This document shows, piece by piece, positions 56,228 to 64,000 of a DNA stretch of 64,000 nucleotides. Made by a program: the position numbers and the translations under genes. This DNA comes from Lyngbya sp. HA4199-MV5 (GTDB lineage: Bacteria > Cyanobacteriota > Cyanobacteriia > Leptolyngbyales > Leptolyngbyaceae), in the NCBI GenBank assembly GCA_019359375.1, contig JAHHHL010000017.1, forward strand, positions 1 through 64,000, written 5' to 3'. Position 1 is the stretch's first letter. Each line of letters starts with the position of its first letter. Under the pieces are notes generated by a model. That model was not told the DNA's origin. It saw only the letters and a list, made by a program, of their open reading frames with translations, and ran no database searches.

Positions 56228-57493
56228 GTGGCAAAACCCACGATCGAACATCGAGAACAAAACCAACGACCAGAAGAAGGATCACAAAGGCAGCGCTCCA
56301 GCGATTGGGCATGGCGGTTTTGGCTCACCGTACCGCTCTACCCCTACAGCCAACGGCGAACCCTGCGAACCGAAGTCATAACCGATACGCTGTGGACGTT
56401 TGACCAACTGCAAGGCATCTTCTACGTGGTGGTGCCCATTCGGATGACGATCGTCAAGCTTGAAGCAGACGGTCTTTTAGTCTATGCACCCGTTGCGCCA
56501 ACGCCAGAATGTCTGCGGCTTGTGAGTGAATTAGTCGCAGTGCATGGCGATGTGAAATACATCATTTTGCCCACTATTTCGGGGGTTGAACACAAGGTCT
56601 TTGTGGGTCCGTTTGCTCGTCAGTTTCCCGAAGCACAGGTGTTTGTCGCTCCCCATCAGTGGAGTTTTCCGCTGAATCTGCCGTTAAGTTGGTTGGGATT
56701 ACCTGCCAAACGAACGCAAGTGCTTCCAGACGACAGCCGTAAGGCTCCCTTTGCAGATGAGGTTGATTACGCCATTTTGGGACCGATCGCCCTTGGACCA
56801 GGACAGTTTGAGGAAGTGGCTTTTTTCCATCGACGATCGCGCACCTTACTCGTTACCGACTCGATCGTCTCTATCCCTGCCGAACCACCCGCGATCGTGC
56901 AGCTTGATCCCTACCCGCTGCTGTTTCACGCCAAAGAGCAAGCAAGCGATCGGGTGATCGATACGCCTGCGAATCGCCGTAAGGGATGGCAGCGGATTGC
57001 GCTCTTCACGCTCTTTTTTCGACCCAGCGTGCTGTCTGTCAGAAGCCTGAGGCACACGATCGCCAACGCGCCCAATGCGGTCGATCGCTCCAGGAAAGCC
57101 TATTTTGGGCTGTTTCCGTTTCAATGGCAGGACGATTGGGCGCGATCGTTCGATGCCCTGCACGGCAATGGGCGACTGCTGGTTGCACCCGTTCTACAAA
57201 CCTTGATTCTCAATCGGGCACCCAACGAAACGCTCGATTGGGCAGACACTATCGCTCAGTGGGAGTTTCAGCGAATTATTTCCTGCCACTTTGATGCGCC
57301 CATTCCAGCCACACCTCAGCAGTTTCGGCAGGCGTTTGCGTTCTTAGAAGAGTCATCTGCAAATGGCGAAGGGATGTCCAGTAGCGACGGTCAATCCCTA
57401 CGTGAAGCGGACTTTGCGCTGCTCAAAGAACTGGATGAAACGCTGAATCGGTTTGGTATCATACCGTCCGCGCAGAAAAAGGTCAGTCGATAA
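56228..57493 (+). CDS. DUF4336-type metallo-hydrolase-like protein
   Basis: 421 aa. A basic, polar N-terminus (about 60 residues) precedes a domain with RMTIVKLEADGLLVYAPVAP, HGDVKYIILPTISGVEHKVF and LLVTDSIVSI. It recalls DUF4336, a beta-lactamase-fold group found in cyanobacteria and plants whose metal-ligand pattern is partial (HKVFVGP, TDSIV). Substrate unknown. It lies 176 bp after the TIR-WD40 gene on the same strand, with repeated sequence absent between them. Confidence 0.7.
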   Translation: MAKPTIEHREQNQRPEEGSQRQRSSDWAWRFWLTVPLYPYSQRRTLRTEVITDTLWTFDQLQGIFYVVVPIRMTIVKLEADGLLVYAPVAPTPECLRLVSELVAVHGDVKYIILPTISGVEHKVFVGPFARQFPEAQVFVAPHQWSFPLNLPLSWLGLPAKRTQVLPDDSRKAPFADEVDYAILGPIALGPGQFEEVAFFHRRSRTLLVTDSIVSIPAEPPAIVQLDPYPLLFHAKEQASDRVIDTPANRRKGWQRIALFTLFFRPSVLSVRSLRHTIANAPNAVDRSRKAYFGLFPFQWQDDWARSFDALHGNGRLLVAPVLQTLILNRAPNETLDWADTIAQWEFQRIISCHFDAPIPATPQQFRQAFAFLEESSANGEGMSSSDGQSLREADFALLKELDETLNRFGIIPSAQKKVSR

Positions 57494-57667
57494 ATAAGAA
57501 GATTTGGTGAAGCCGATCGGTTTGCAGGGACGTTACTCTGGGCTTCTAGTCTAGTTTAGTAGAGTGGCGGATGCATCCTGATTGAAGTGAGAGCAAACGC
57601 GAGATCTAGCAATCAGTACAAAGCGCTTGTGGAACGCGTATCCTGAAAAGCTTTTGATAACAGCAGA

Positions 57668-57687
57668 CTCGATGTTTAAACATCGAG
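57668..57687. repeat. Perfect 20-bp palindrome over a stop codon
   Basis: CTCGATGTTTAAACATCGAG, its own reverse complement. It contains the stop codon of the small ORF above. Confidence 0.75.
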
Positions 57688-57840
57688 CATCGACGGTAAC
57701 GATGGCGCGTGATGACGAGTACCGCCACCCAAGCGCCGTCCTGGAAGACCATCATGATTTGCGGCAATAAAAATACTGACCAAAGCATTAGCTCCTAAAG
57801 TCACAGACAGGAACACCAACGTCGTTGCGATCGCAGACAT
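57676..57840 (-). CDS. Small secreted-type ORF, possible remnant of a DUF928-like gene
   Basis: 54 aa, ATG 57840 to TAA at 57678-57676. A hydrophobic N-terminus (about residues 5-26, with AANHDG after it) looks like a signal peptide, followed by GLPGRRLGGGTR. That motif recalls the start of exported cyanobacterial DUF928 proteins, but the rest is missing. The stop codon lies in a perfect 20-bp palindrome (57668-57687, centre GTTTAAAC). Could be an intact small protein or a 3'-truncated gene. Confidence 0.4.
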   Translation of the reverse strand: MSAIATTLVFLSVTLGANALVSIFIAANHDGLPGRRLGGGTRHHAPSLPSMLDV

Positions 57841-57953
57841 AAAAAGCAGCCCCAATGAAATGTCCCCAGGATTTTAGGGGGATTATAAATTTTGCGTAAA
57901 GTTAATTGTGACAGTCGCAAGGTTGTCATTTTTCTTTACCCAACTTTATGAAA

Positions 57954-59933
57954 TTAATGCGTGCCAGTTTGAATCGCCCACAAGTTGGCATAAATGCCCT
58001 GTTGCGCTAATAGCGTTTCGTGGCGACCCGCTTCAACGAGCTTGCCGTGCTCCATCACGTAAATGCAGTGGGCATTGCGGACGGTAGAGAGCCGATGGGC
58101 GATCGCAATGGTGGTACGACCCACCGTAATGCGCTCCAGCGATCGCTGAATGGCTGCTTCCGTTTCGTTATCCACCGCAGAAGTCGCTTCATCCAGAATT
58201 AAAATCGGCGGATCTTTGAGAATGGCGCGAGCGATTGCCAACCGTTGTCGCTGCCCACCAGAGAGTTTTTGCCCACGTTCGCCCACAATGGTGTCGTATC
58301 CCTGGGGCAATTGCTGAATAAACTCATGCGCCTCCGCGATGTCAGCCGCCGCCCTAATGTCTGTCGGAGTCGCATCAAAGCTGCCATAGGCAATATTTTC
58401 TGCAACGGTGCCGTGAAATAAGAACACGTCCTGATTCACCCAGCCGATCGCCCGTCGCAGTGAACCCAGCTCTAACTCCCGCACATCAACGCCATCCAGC
58501 GTAATCGTGCCAGATTGCACTTCGTACAGCCGCAGCAACAGTTTCACCAGCGTACTTTTGCCTGACCCCGTTGCACCCACGATCGCCGTCGTTTTGCCCG
58601 CTGGGATGTGCAACGATAGCTGCTCAATCACAGGTCGGCGATCGGCATAGGCAAACGTCACGTCATGAAGGTAGATGTCACCCTGAATAGAAGTTGTTGG
58701 TTGTTGGTTATTGGTTGTTGGTATTAGCGACCACTGCCCATTGAGTGTTTCATTAGCATCATTATCCTGAAAAGCTGATAGCTGACCGCTGTGGCTTGCT
58801 TCTCCGAAGGAGTCGGCTGACCGCTGCTCTAATAACAAATGTCCTGAGTGAATCGCGATCGATGTATCCAACAAATCCATCACGCGTTTCGTCGATGCCA
58901 TTGCCCGTTGATACAGATCAAAGGTTTCACCCAAACGGGTCAGAGGCCACAGCAGCGATTGGGTGAGAAAAATCAAAACACTGTAGCTACCGACAGACAG
59001 TTTGCCCGCGATCGCCAGTTGTCCACCATAGAGCAGCGTTGCCAAAAAGCCGATCAGCACCAGGATGCGGATCAACGGAATAAAGGCAGCACTCAGGGCG
59101 ATCGCCCGTTGGTTACTCCGGCGATAAGCCTCACTATCCTGGGCAATCCGCTCTGTTTCGTACGCCTCTGTCGCAAAACTTTTAATCGTGGTAATGCCGC
59201 TCAGGTTGTTGGATAGCCGACCATTGAGCAAGCTCACCTTCTCGCGCATGTCGGCGTAGCGAGGAGCCAAACGACGCTGAAAGATCACTGATCCCCACAC
59301 AATCAAGGGCATCGGCAACATCGCCATCCCTGCCACGCTGGGAGCCAGCAGAAAGAACACGCTACCAATGATGATGACAGTCGTACTAACCTGCAAAATG
59401 TCATTCGCACCACTGTTCAAAAAGCGCTCTAGCTGGTTGATGTCGTCATTGAGAATGGATAGCAAGCCGCCTGTGCTGCGTTCCTCAAAGTAAGCTAATT
59501 CCAATTCCTGTAGGTGCGCGTAGGCATCGAGCCGCAAGTTGTGCTGAATCTTCTGCGCCAGGTTGCGCCACAGACGATCGTAGGCATACTGAAACGCCGA
59601 CTCCAACCCCCAAATGCAAAACGTCAACACCGAAAGTACCAGCAATTGCGTAAACAAATCTTTGATGCCAAGGCGACCGAGTACCGAGTTTTGCTGCTGC
59701 ACAACAACATCCACTGCGGTGCCAATCAGCGCCGAAGGAGCCAGATCAAAAACCTTGTTGAGAATCGAGCAAGCGATCGCCCAACGAATGTGCCCGTGAT
59801 AATGCTGCCCGTAGTCCAGCAAACGCCTAAGCGGATGGACGTTCTGTTGATAGCGTGCTTGTGGGGGACGCGTCGATCGCAGAGAGCCTGCTTTCGCCTG
59901 CTGAGAAGAAGAATGAGCGGTAAACCGAGCCAA
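57954..59933 (-). CDS. ABC exporter (MsbA/lipid or multidrug type half transporter) with repeat-filled linker
   Basis: 659 aa. An N-terminal polar segment, six membrane helices (about residues 48-340), then the nucleotide-binding domain with Walker [10 protein letters not shown] (about 454), signature [18 protein letters not shown], Walker [11 protein letters not shown] and the H-loop IAHRLSTV. Exports an unknown, probably hydrophobic, compound; it should work as a homodimer. Residues about 364-414, between the two domains, derive from short repeats (TTNNQQPTT and nearby) and a 24-nt dispersed repeat. Confidence 0.9.
   Translation of the reverse strand: MARFTAHSSSQQAKAGSLRSTRPPQARYQQNVHPLRRLLDYGQHYHGHIRWAIACSILNKVFDLAPSALIGTAVDVVVQQQNSVLGRLGIKDLFTQLLVLSVLTFCIWGLESAFQYAYDRLWRNLAQKIQHNLRLDAYAHLQELELAYFEERSTGGLLSILNDDINQLERFLNSGANDILQVSTTVIIIGSVFFLLAPSVAGMAMLPMPLIVWGSVIFQRRLAPRYADMREKVSLLNGRLSNNLSGITTIKSFATEAYETERIAQDSEAYRRSNQRAIALSAAFIPLIRILVLIGFLATLLYGGQLAIAGKLSVGSYSVLIFLTQSLLWPLTRLGETFDLYQRAMASTKRVMDLLDTSIAIHSGHLLLEQRSADSFGEASHSGQLSAFQDNDANETLNGQWSLIPTTNNQQPTTSIQGDIYLHDVTFAYADRRPVIEQLSLHIPAGKTTAIVGATGSGKSTLVKLLLRLYEVQSGTITLDGVDVRELELGSLRRAIGWVNQDVFLFHGTVAENIAYGSFDATPTDIRAAADIAEAHEFIQQLPQGYDTIVGERGQKLSGGQRQRLAIARAILKDPPILILDEATSAVDNETEAAIQRSLERITVGRTTIAIAHRLSTVRNAHCIYVMEHGKLVEAGRHETLLAQQGIYANLWAIQTGTH
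58688..58828. repeat. Short tandem repeats and a small dispersed repeat inside the ABC exporter gene
   Basis: TTGTTGG/TTGGTTAT units at 58692-58720. At 58792-58813 a GGCTTGCTTCTCCGAAGG-like hairpin repeat lies between two copies of GCTGACCGCT (58781-58790 and 58816-58825). The reading frame is kept. Confidence 0.8.
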
Positions 59934-60012
59934 GACAGACCTCGCAACCGGATGGTAGATGCAATCAAACTGCCAACCACTCTAGCGAACTTTCTACGCC
60001 CCTAACATTTCA

Positions 60013-60038
60013 TAGGGGCGTTACATGTAACGTCCCTA
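60013..60038. repeat. REP-like palindrome upstream of the ABC exporter
   Basis: TAGGGGCGTTACATGTAACG with the complementary TCCCTA after it, the same family as the perfect copy at 4531. Confidence 0.8.
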
Positions 60039-60083
60039 CGGAAACAACAATCTCTTTGAAAGATCAACACCTGCCGCAATCCC

Positions 60084-60365
60084 CTAATGTGCCCCACACC
60101 AATCAGGGCACGCGCTCTCACTTTCCCAACCGTAGGGATGAAACCCACAAATCAGCGGCGTGCGAGCTTCGCGACTATACCCATACGCAACCCCGTGGTA
60201 GTTTGTACAGCCAGTGCATGGCTTGGGACGTGTTGGTGCCACATCCGTAAAGCCTAACTGCGATCGCAAAATGTGGCGCTTACTCTCCTGCCGATGCCAC
60301 TTTGCATGGTCAGCTTTCCGAAATAGATAGTGAATCTTCCCAAACGGGTACTGCACAGAGTCCAT
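60084..60365 (-). CDS. Small Cys-rich protein, probably metal-binding, function unknown
   Basis: 93 aa. Five cysteines in CTGC (Cys50, Cys53), LICGFHPYGW (Cys73) and CPDWC (Cys86, Cys90). The block CTGCTNYHGVAYG...GFHPYGW...CPDW recurs in short cyanobacterial hypothetical proteins as I recall. The spacing could hold a zinc ion or an iron-sulfur cluster; this is inferred. No signal peptide. It lies between the ABC exporter and the Ser/Thr kinase, all on the minus strand. Confidence 0.7.
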   Translation of the reverse strand: MDSVQYPFGKIHYLFRKADHAKWHRQESKRHILRSQLGFTDVAPTRPKPCTGCTNYHGVAYGYSREARTPLICGFHPYGWESESACPDWCGAH

Positions 60366-60655
60366 AAGGGTGCGTATGAAGGGATATCCCTTAGACTACC
60401 CATAATTGAGACTGAACTTCCTCACCCCTGCGCCTGAGATCAGGAAAAGTCTCTCTAAAGGCGTAGAAAGACAATATGTTTTTGTAGCAAATGATACTGC
60501 TTGTGCGCGTAAAGTGAGTTCGAGGTGACGGGCTAAAGGCTAAGGGCTAAAGGCTAAAGGCTAAGAAGCTGATCACTGATCGCTGATTGCTCAATCAACT
60601 CAAAATGCCCGCTGCTTCCTCTGCTTCCCCTGCACCCCTCTCTCCTCACCCCTCC

Positions 60656-62668
60656 CTACCCCAACTGCCACACCTTCACCTTACTGTCCGAACTGCCACT
60701 GACCAAAACGTGTCCATCGGCTGCGAGAGCAACAGCATTCACAGCGCTAATGTGCTCGGTCAACGTACCGATTAGAGTGCCTGTTTCCAGGTTCCAGAGC
60801 TTGATAGTCGTATCGCTGCTGCCACTGACCAAAAATTTGCCATCACTGCTAATGGCGATCGCGTTCACCGAATCCATATGCCCCGCTAGCGTTCGCACCA
60901 CAACCCCTTTCACGAGATCCCACACTTTAATCGTTTTATCTTTGCTGGCGCTGACTAAGGTTTTGCCATCAGGTGTTATCACAACGCCATTCACTGAGTT
61001 GAAGTGACCATTGGGCAGTGTACGAACGGGTTCATTGGTCTTGAGGCTCCATAGCTTGATTTGATTGTCCAAGCCACCGCTGACTAGAAACTGTCCGTCG
61101 GGACTCAGAGCCACTGATCGCACCATGCCAGCCAATCCTGAGAACGATCGCAGCGCTTCACCTGTTGCAAGCTTCCACAATCTCACAGTGCGATCTTCGC
61201 TACCGCTTGCAAGGAACTGTCCATCAGCACTGATCACAACCGAGCTGACATCTCTGGTATGCCCCGTGAGCGATCGCAGCAACCTCCCATCTGCTAACTG
61301 CCAGAGGCGAATGGTATCGTCATCACTGCCGCTGACTAAAACTTGCCCATCGGGGCTCAGGCTCAGGCAGTTGATGGGCTTGCTGTGACCTGTGAGCGTT
61401 CGCAACAACTCTCCTGTTGAACGATTCCAGACTTTAATGTTGTCGTCTAGCCCACCACTGGCGATCGTGTCAGCATTAGGGCTAATCGCAACTGCCGTAA
61501 CCCAGCGAGAATGACCGATGAGAGTATGCAAACAGTGCCACTTTTGCGCCCCCGAAAGCGGTTGCTTTGAGAGGGGTGGTTTGGCAGTAGGTTGTCTAGA
61601 CGGCGGTGTACCAACGGCACGCTGTTGACTGACGGGTTGCCCCACCGTTGGTTGGCTTACAGGCTGTCGGGCGAGAGGCTGCTGAGCGATCGTGCCTCCC
61701 GAAGGAACTGGAGCAGATGGTTGACCAATGGTTTGTTTTGCTCTGGCTGGAGGCGAGCTGATCGGTGGGCGAGATAAGGCGGTTCGCAAATCTTTCATCA
61801 CCGCATCCGCAGATTGATAGCGTTCGCTAACCAGGTCTTTCAGCATTTTGTCCAAGATTTGCGCGATCGGCTCGCTCATCGTCCGACCCTTCTCGCCCAA
61901 GCGTTCTCGCCACAGCCAGCGACCTTCTAGCGGATCGTACAGATCTTCGGGTTTCACCTGAGTCATCAAAAACAGGCAGGTGGCACCCAGACTATAGATA
62001 TCGCTGGCAGGATACGCCTTGCCGCTACGCAGTTGCTCGATCGGCGCATACCCCTCGGTGCCAATCTTTGTACCTGGTTGGTTAGATGCCTCCACTGACA
62101 GGAGTTTGGCAACACCAAAATCAATGAGCACCAGCTTATTGTCAAACTTGCGGCGAATAATATTGGACGGAGTGATGTCGCGATGAATAACCTGATGATC
62201 GTGAACGAACTTGAGGATCGGTAAAACACCCGCCAGCACTTCGCGAATGCGCTGCTCAATAAACACGCCGTTCTGAGCCAGTTCTTGCAAGAGCGTGTTG
62301 CCTTCAATGAACTGCTGCACCAAATAAAGGCGTTTATCGTGTTCAAAATATGCCAATAGCGCTGGGATTTGGGGGTGTTCACCCAGTTCATACAGCCGCA
62401 CTGCCTCTTGCTCAAAGAGCTTGACGGCTTTTTCCAATGACTTTGTGCCCTGTAGCTGGGGTGAAAACTGCTTGATGACGCACTTTGCTTTCAGGCGATC
62501 GTCATCCAATGCCAGGTACGTTCTGCCAAAACCACCCTGCCCGATCGGACGCATGAGCCGATAACGTCCCCGCAACAAGGGTATCAGTTTGGTGCCACAA
62601 CTAAGGCAAAACTCGGCATCATCAGCGTTTTGGGGGTGCTGGCAGTCTGGATTAAGGCAGCAGGTCAT
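60656..62668 (-). CDS. Serine/threonine protein kinase with WD40 propeller
   Basis: 670 aa. An N-terminal zinc-ribbon-like segment (Cys3/4, Cys9, Cys21, Cys24), then a Hanks-type kinase domain at about residues 35-300: GQGGFGRTYLA glycine loop, Lys66 in CVIKQF, catalytic HRDITPSN (Asp164, Thr166), DFG (Asp183). A Pro/Gln/Ser-rich linker (PVSQPTVGQPVSQQ) leads to seven WD40 repeats forming one propeller. In typical kinases the HRD+2 position is Lys, here Thr. The cytosolic kinase would phosphorylate targets bound through the propeller; partners unknown. An upstream spacer (60520-60660) holds TAAAGGCTAAGG and CTGCC repeats. Confidence 0.92.
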   Translation of the reverse strand: MTCCLNPDCQHPQNADDAEFCLSCGTKLIPLLRGRYRLMRPIGQGGFGRTYLALDDDRLKAKCVIKQFSPQLQGTKSLEKAVKLFEQEAVRLYELGEHPQIPALLAYFEHDKRLYLVQQFIEGNTLLQELAQNGVFIEQRIREVLAGVLPILKFVHDHQVIHRDITPSNIIRRKFDNKLVLIDFGVAKLLSVEASNQPGTKIGTEGYAPIEQLRSGKAYPASDIYSLGATCLFLMTQVKPEDLYDPLEGRWLWRERLGEKGRTMSEPIAQILDKMLKDLVSERYQSADAVMKDLRTALSRPPISSPPARAKQTIGQPSAPVPSGGTIAQQPLARQPVSQPTVGQPVSQQRAVGTPPSRQPTAKPPLSKQPLSGAQKWHCLHTLIGHSRWVTAVAISPNADTIASGGLDDNIKVWNRSTGELLRTLTGHSKPINCLSLSPDGQVLVSGSDDDTIRLWQLADGRLLRSLTGHTRDVSSVVISADGQFLASGSEDRTVRLWKLATGEALRSFSGLAGMVRSVALSPDGQFLVSGGLDNQIKLWSLKTNEPVRTLPNGHFNSVNGVVITPDGKTLVSASKDKTIKVWDLVKGVVVRTLAGHMDSVNAIAISSDGKFLVSGSSDTTIKLWNLETGTLIGTLTEHISAVNAVALAADGHVLVSGSSDSKVKVWQLG

Positions 62669-62877
62669 ACGTATGCACCAGGAACTTGTACTCTATTTTC
62701 CCTGATTCGCCGCGTTCTACACTACTCTTGTACGCGATCGCCAAGACTCGCTGACATGAGCAACCCTTGAGGCTTCTGCCCAAACACCCTTACAGAGTCA
62801 AGAAGCGAAGCTGGGTTTAACCTTGTTTCGTCACCACTGGCTTTACCCAACCTACTCAAGAATCGGGGTTTTGAGCG

Positions 62878-62894
62878 TTTTGTCAGTCAATCAG
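62878..62894 (+). repeat. Solo right end of the family-2 miniature element
   Basis: TTTTGTCAGTCAATCAG, identical over 17 bases to the right end of the element at 19508-19710. No matching left end or target duplication is seen, so it is a remnant or chance match. A diverged one lies near 19875. Confidence 0.45.
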
Positions 62895-63034
62895 GGTGCT
62901 TAGACAAAGGTTGTTCAAACGCAATTGAACCTCTTCCAACGCTGAGCAGTCTAACGTTTGACTCAATGCTTCTGCCGCTTCATCGCCTTGCTGCCAACGC
63001 AAACGTCTCTAACCTTTATTCGGTTCAACCACGT

Positions 63035-64000
63035 ATGACTACGCAGAAATTTTTTGCTAGAACAGCCGTCTTAGTCGCTACAACGGTACTCGTTACGGGT
63101 GCGGCTAGTAGTTCCAAGAGTTGGGCAGAGCCGCAACCGAGTCCAAAGCAACTGGTAAATCAAGTCTGGCAGATTCTCGATCAAAACTATGTTGACAGCA
63201 GTTTTAATCAACAAGATTGGAAAGCGGTACGGCAAGATTATTTAGGGCGCACCTACAGCTCCAAACAGCAAGCCTATACGGCGATTCAGCAGATGGTGGC
63301 GAAGTTAGGCGATCGCTACACCGAATTTTTTGAGCCGCAGGCATATAATGCTCTCAATACCGAAATTAGCGGCAATCTCTCTGGCATTGGTCTGGAGCTT
63401 GCTGCCAATGAAAAGACAAAAGCGCTAACAGTCGTTGCCCCCATCGAGCGATCGCCCGCAGCATTAGCAGGCATTTTACCGGCTGATGTGATTACTAGCA
63501 TTAATGGACAGTCCACGCGCGGCATGAACATCAACGATGCCGTCAAAAGAATTAAAGGACAAGCAGGGACGCAGGTTGTACTCAACATCCTGCGAGGCAA
63601 CCAAGACCTGACCTTCAAGCTCACGAGAGCCAACATCACCATCAATCCCGTGTCTTTTCGCACAGAAACGACTGAGTTTGGCAAAATCGGCTATATTCGT
63701 CTGCCAGAGTTTACGCAAACAGCGCCTGCTGAGATGAATCGTGCGATCGTCACCCTGGAAAAGCAAGGTGTGCAAGGCTACGTCCTTGACCTGCGGTCTG
63801 ATCCAGGTGGGTTGTTGGATGCCAGCTTAAAGATCGCCAGCATGTGGATGGAGCGAACCCCGATCGTCTCCCTCGTGAATCGGCAAGCAGTCAAAGAGCG
63901 CTACGAGACAGAAGGGCGATCGCTGACGCAAAAGCCGTTAGTTGTGTTGGTAGACGGTGGTTCTGCCAGCGCCAGCGAGATTTTAGCAGGAGCGCTGCAA
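63035..64000 (+). CDS. ctpA: S41-family carboxyl-terminal processing protease, N-terminal part
   Basis: ATG 63035, open to the window edge (322 codons, no stop). A signal peptide (about residues 6-33, ending KSWAEPQ), then SxxxFxxQDW-type N-terminal helices (VDSSFNQQDWKAVRQDYL), a PDZ domain at about residues 110-190 (SGIGLELAANE, VITSINGQS) and the start of the protease core (KIGYIRLPEF, LDLRSDPGGLLD, then VVLVDGGSASASEI with the catalytic Ser). Cleaves C-termini such as that of precursor D1 or lumenal proteins in cyanobacteria. CtpA, B or C type cannot be decided from the fragment. Confidence 0.9.
   Translation, partial: MTTQKFFARTAVLVATTVLVTGAASSSKSWAEPQPSPKQLVNQVWQILDQNYVDSSFNQQDWKAVRQDYLGRTYSSKQQAYTAIQQMVAKLGDRYTEFFEPQAYNALNTEISGNLSGIGLELAANEKTKALTVVAPIERSPAALAGILPADVITSINGQSTRGMNINDAVKRIKGQAGTQVVLNILRGNQDLTFKLTRANITINPVSFRTETTEFGKIGYIRLPEFTQTAPAEMNRAIVTLEKQGVQGYVLDLRSDPGGLLDASLKIASMWMERTPIVSLVNRQAVKERYETEGRSLTQKPLVVLVDGGSASASEILAGALQ

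Overview
The window is cyanobacterial chromosome. GCGATCGC-type (HIP1) octamers are frequent. The S10/spc/alpha ribosomal cluster lacks rpsN and rpmD, and ndhN, ldpA and a Ycf45-like R3H ATPase lie divergent from rplC. Many intergenic spacers hold the short tandem repeats (TTGTTAGTTG-like, CTGCCTC-like) and palindromes typical of filamentous cyanobacteria of the Leptolyngbya/Nostoc kind. No large mobile element, prophage or CRISPR array is visible.

Layout. 1-9.1 kb: tail of a LuxR-type regulator, ureohydrolase, thioredoxin-like protein, murG, txlA, argB, alpha/beta hydrolase, a cytochrome b6f haem-assembly (CCB-type) protein and a PadR regulator. 9.1-16.8 kb: repeat-rich region with a candidate DXCF cyanobacteriochrome histidine kinase, tRNA-Asn, an RluD-like synthase, three small genes and a sigma factor, interspersed with two families of miniature inverted-repeat elements. 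16.9-30.1 kb: M20 peptidase, MFS transporter, WecG-like glycosyltransferase, bioB, an NAD-dependent epimerase-like protein, rhomboid protease, a large six-hairpin glycosidase-like protein, an AmiC-type amidase and one unknown gene. 30.3-34.2 kb (minus strand): ndhN-ldpA-R3H ATPase.

34.9-52.8 kb (plus strand): rplC, D, W, B, rpsS, rplV, rpsC, rplP, rpmC, rpsQ, rplN, X, E, rpsH, rplF, R, rpsE, rplO, secY, adk, infA, rpmJ, rpsM, rpsK, rpoA, rplQ, truA, rplM, rpsI, rpmE, prfA. It supplies ribosome assembly, the Sec channel, adenylate balance, the RNA polymerase alpha subunit and translation termination. I see a candidate promoter about 360 nt upstream of rplC and another just before rpmJ.

53-64 kb: TIR-membrane-WD40 signalling protein, DUF4336-like protein, a 54-codon exported ORF, an ABC exporter, a Cys-rich small protein, a Ser/Thr kinase with a WD40 propeller, and the start of a carboxyl-terminal processing protease cut by the window edge.

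Most notable: (i) the DXCF cyanobacteriochrome kinase, with both bilin cysteines 28 residues apart; (ii) a miniature element family with 16-bp inverted ends and exact 9-bp target duplications at both copies, one copy carrying complementary 24-nt small repeats in its two hairpin loops; (iii) a second ~129-bp miniature element family whose end supplies a gene's stop codon; (iv) tandem repeats that have entered coding sequence in frame in the amidase and the ABC exporter.
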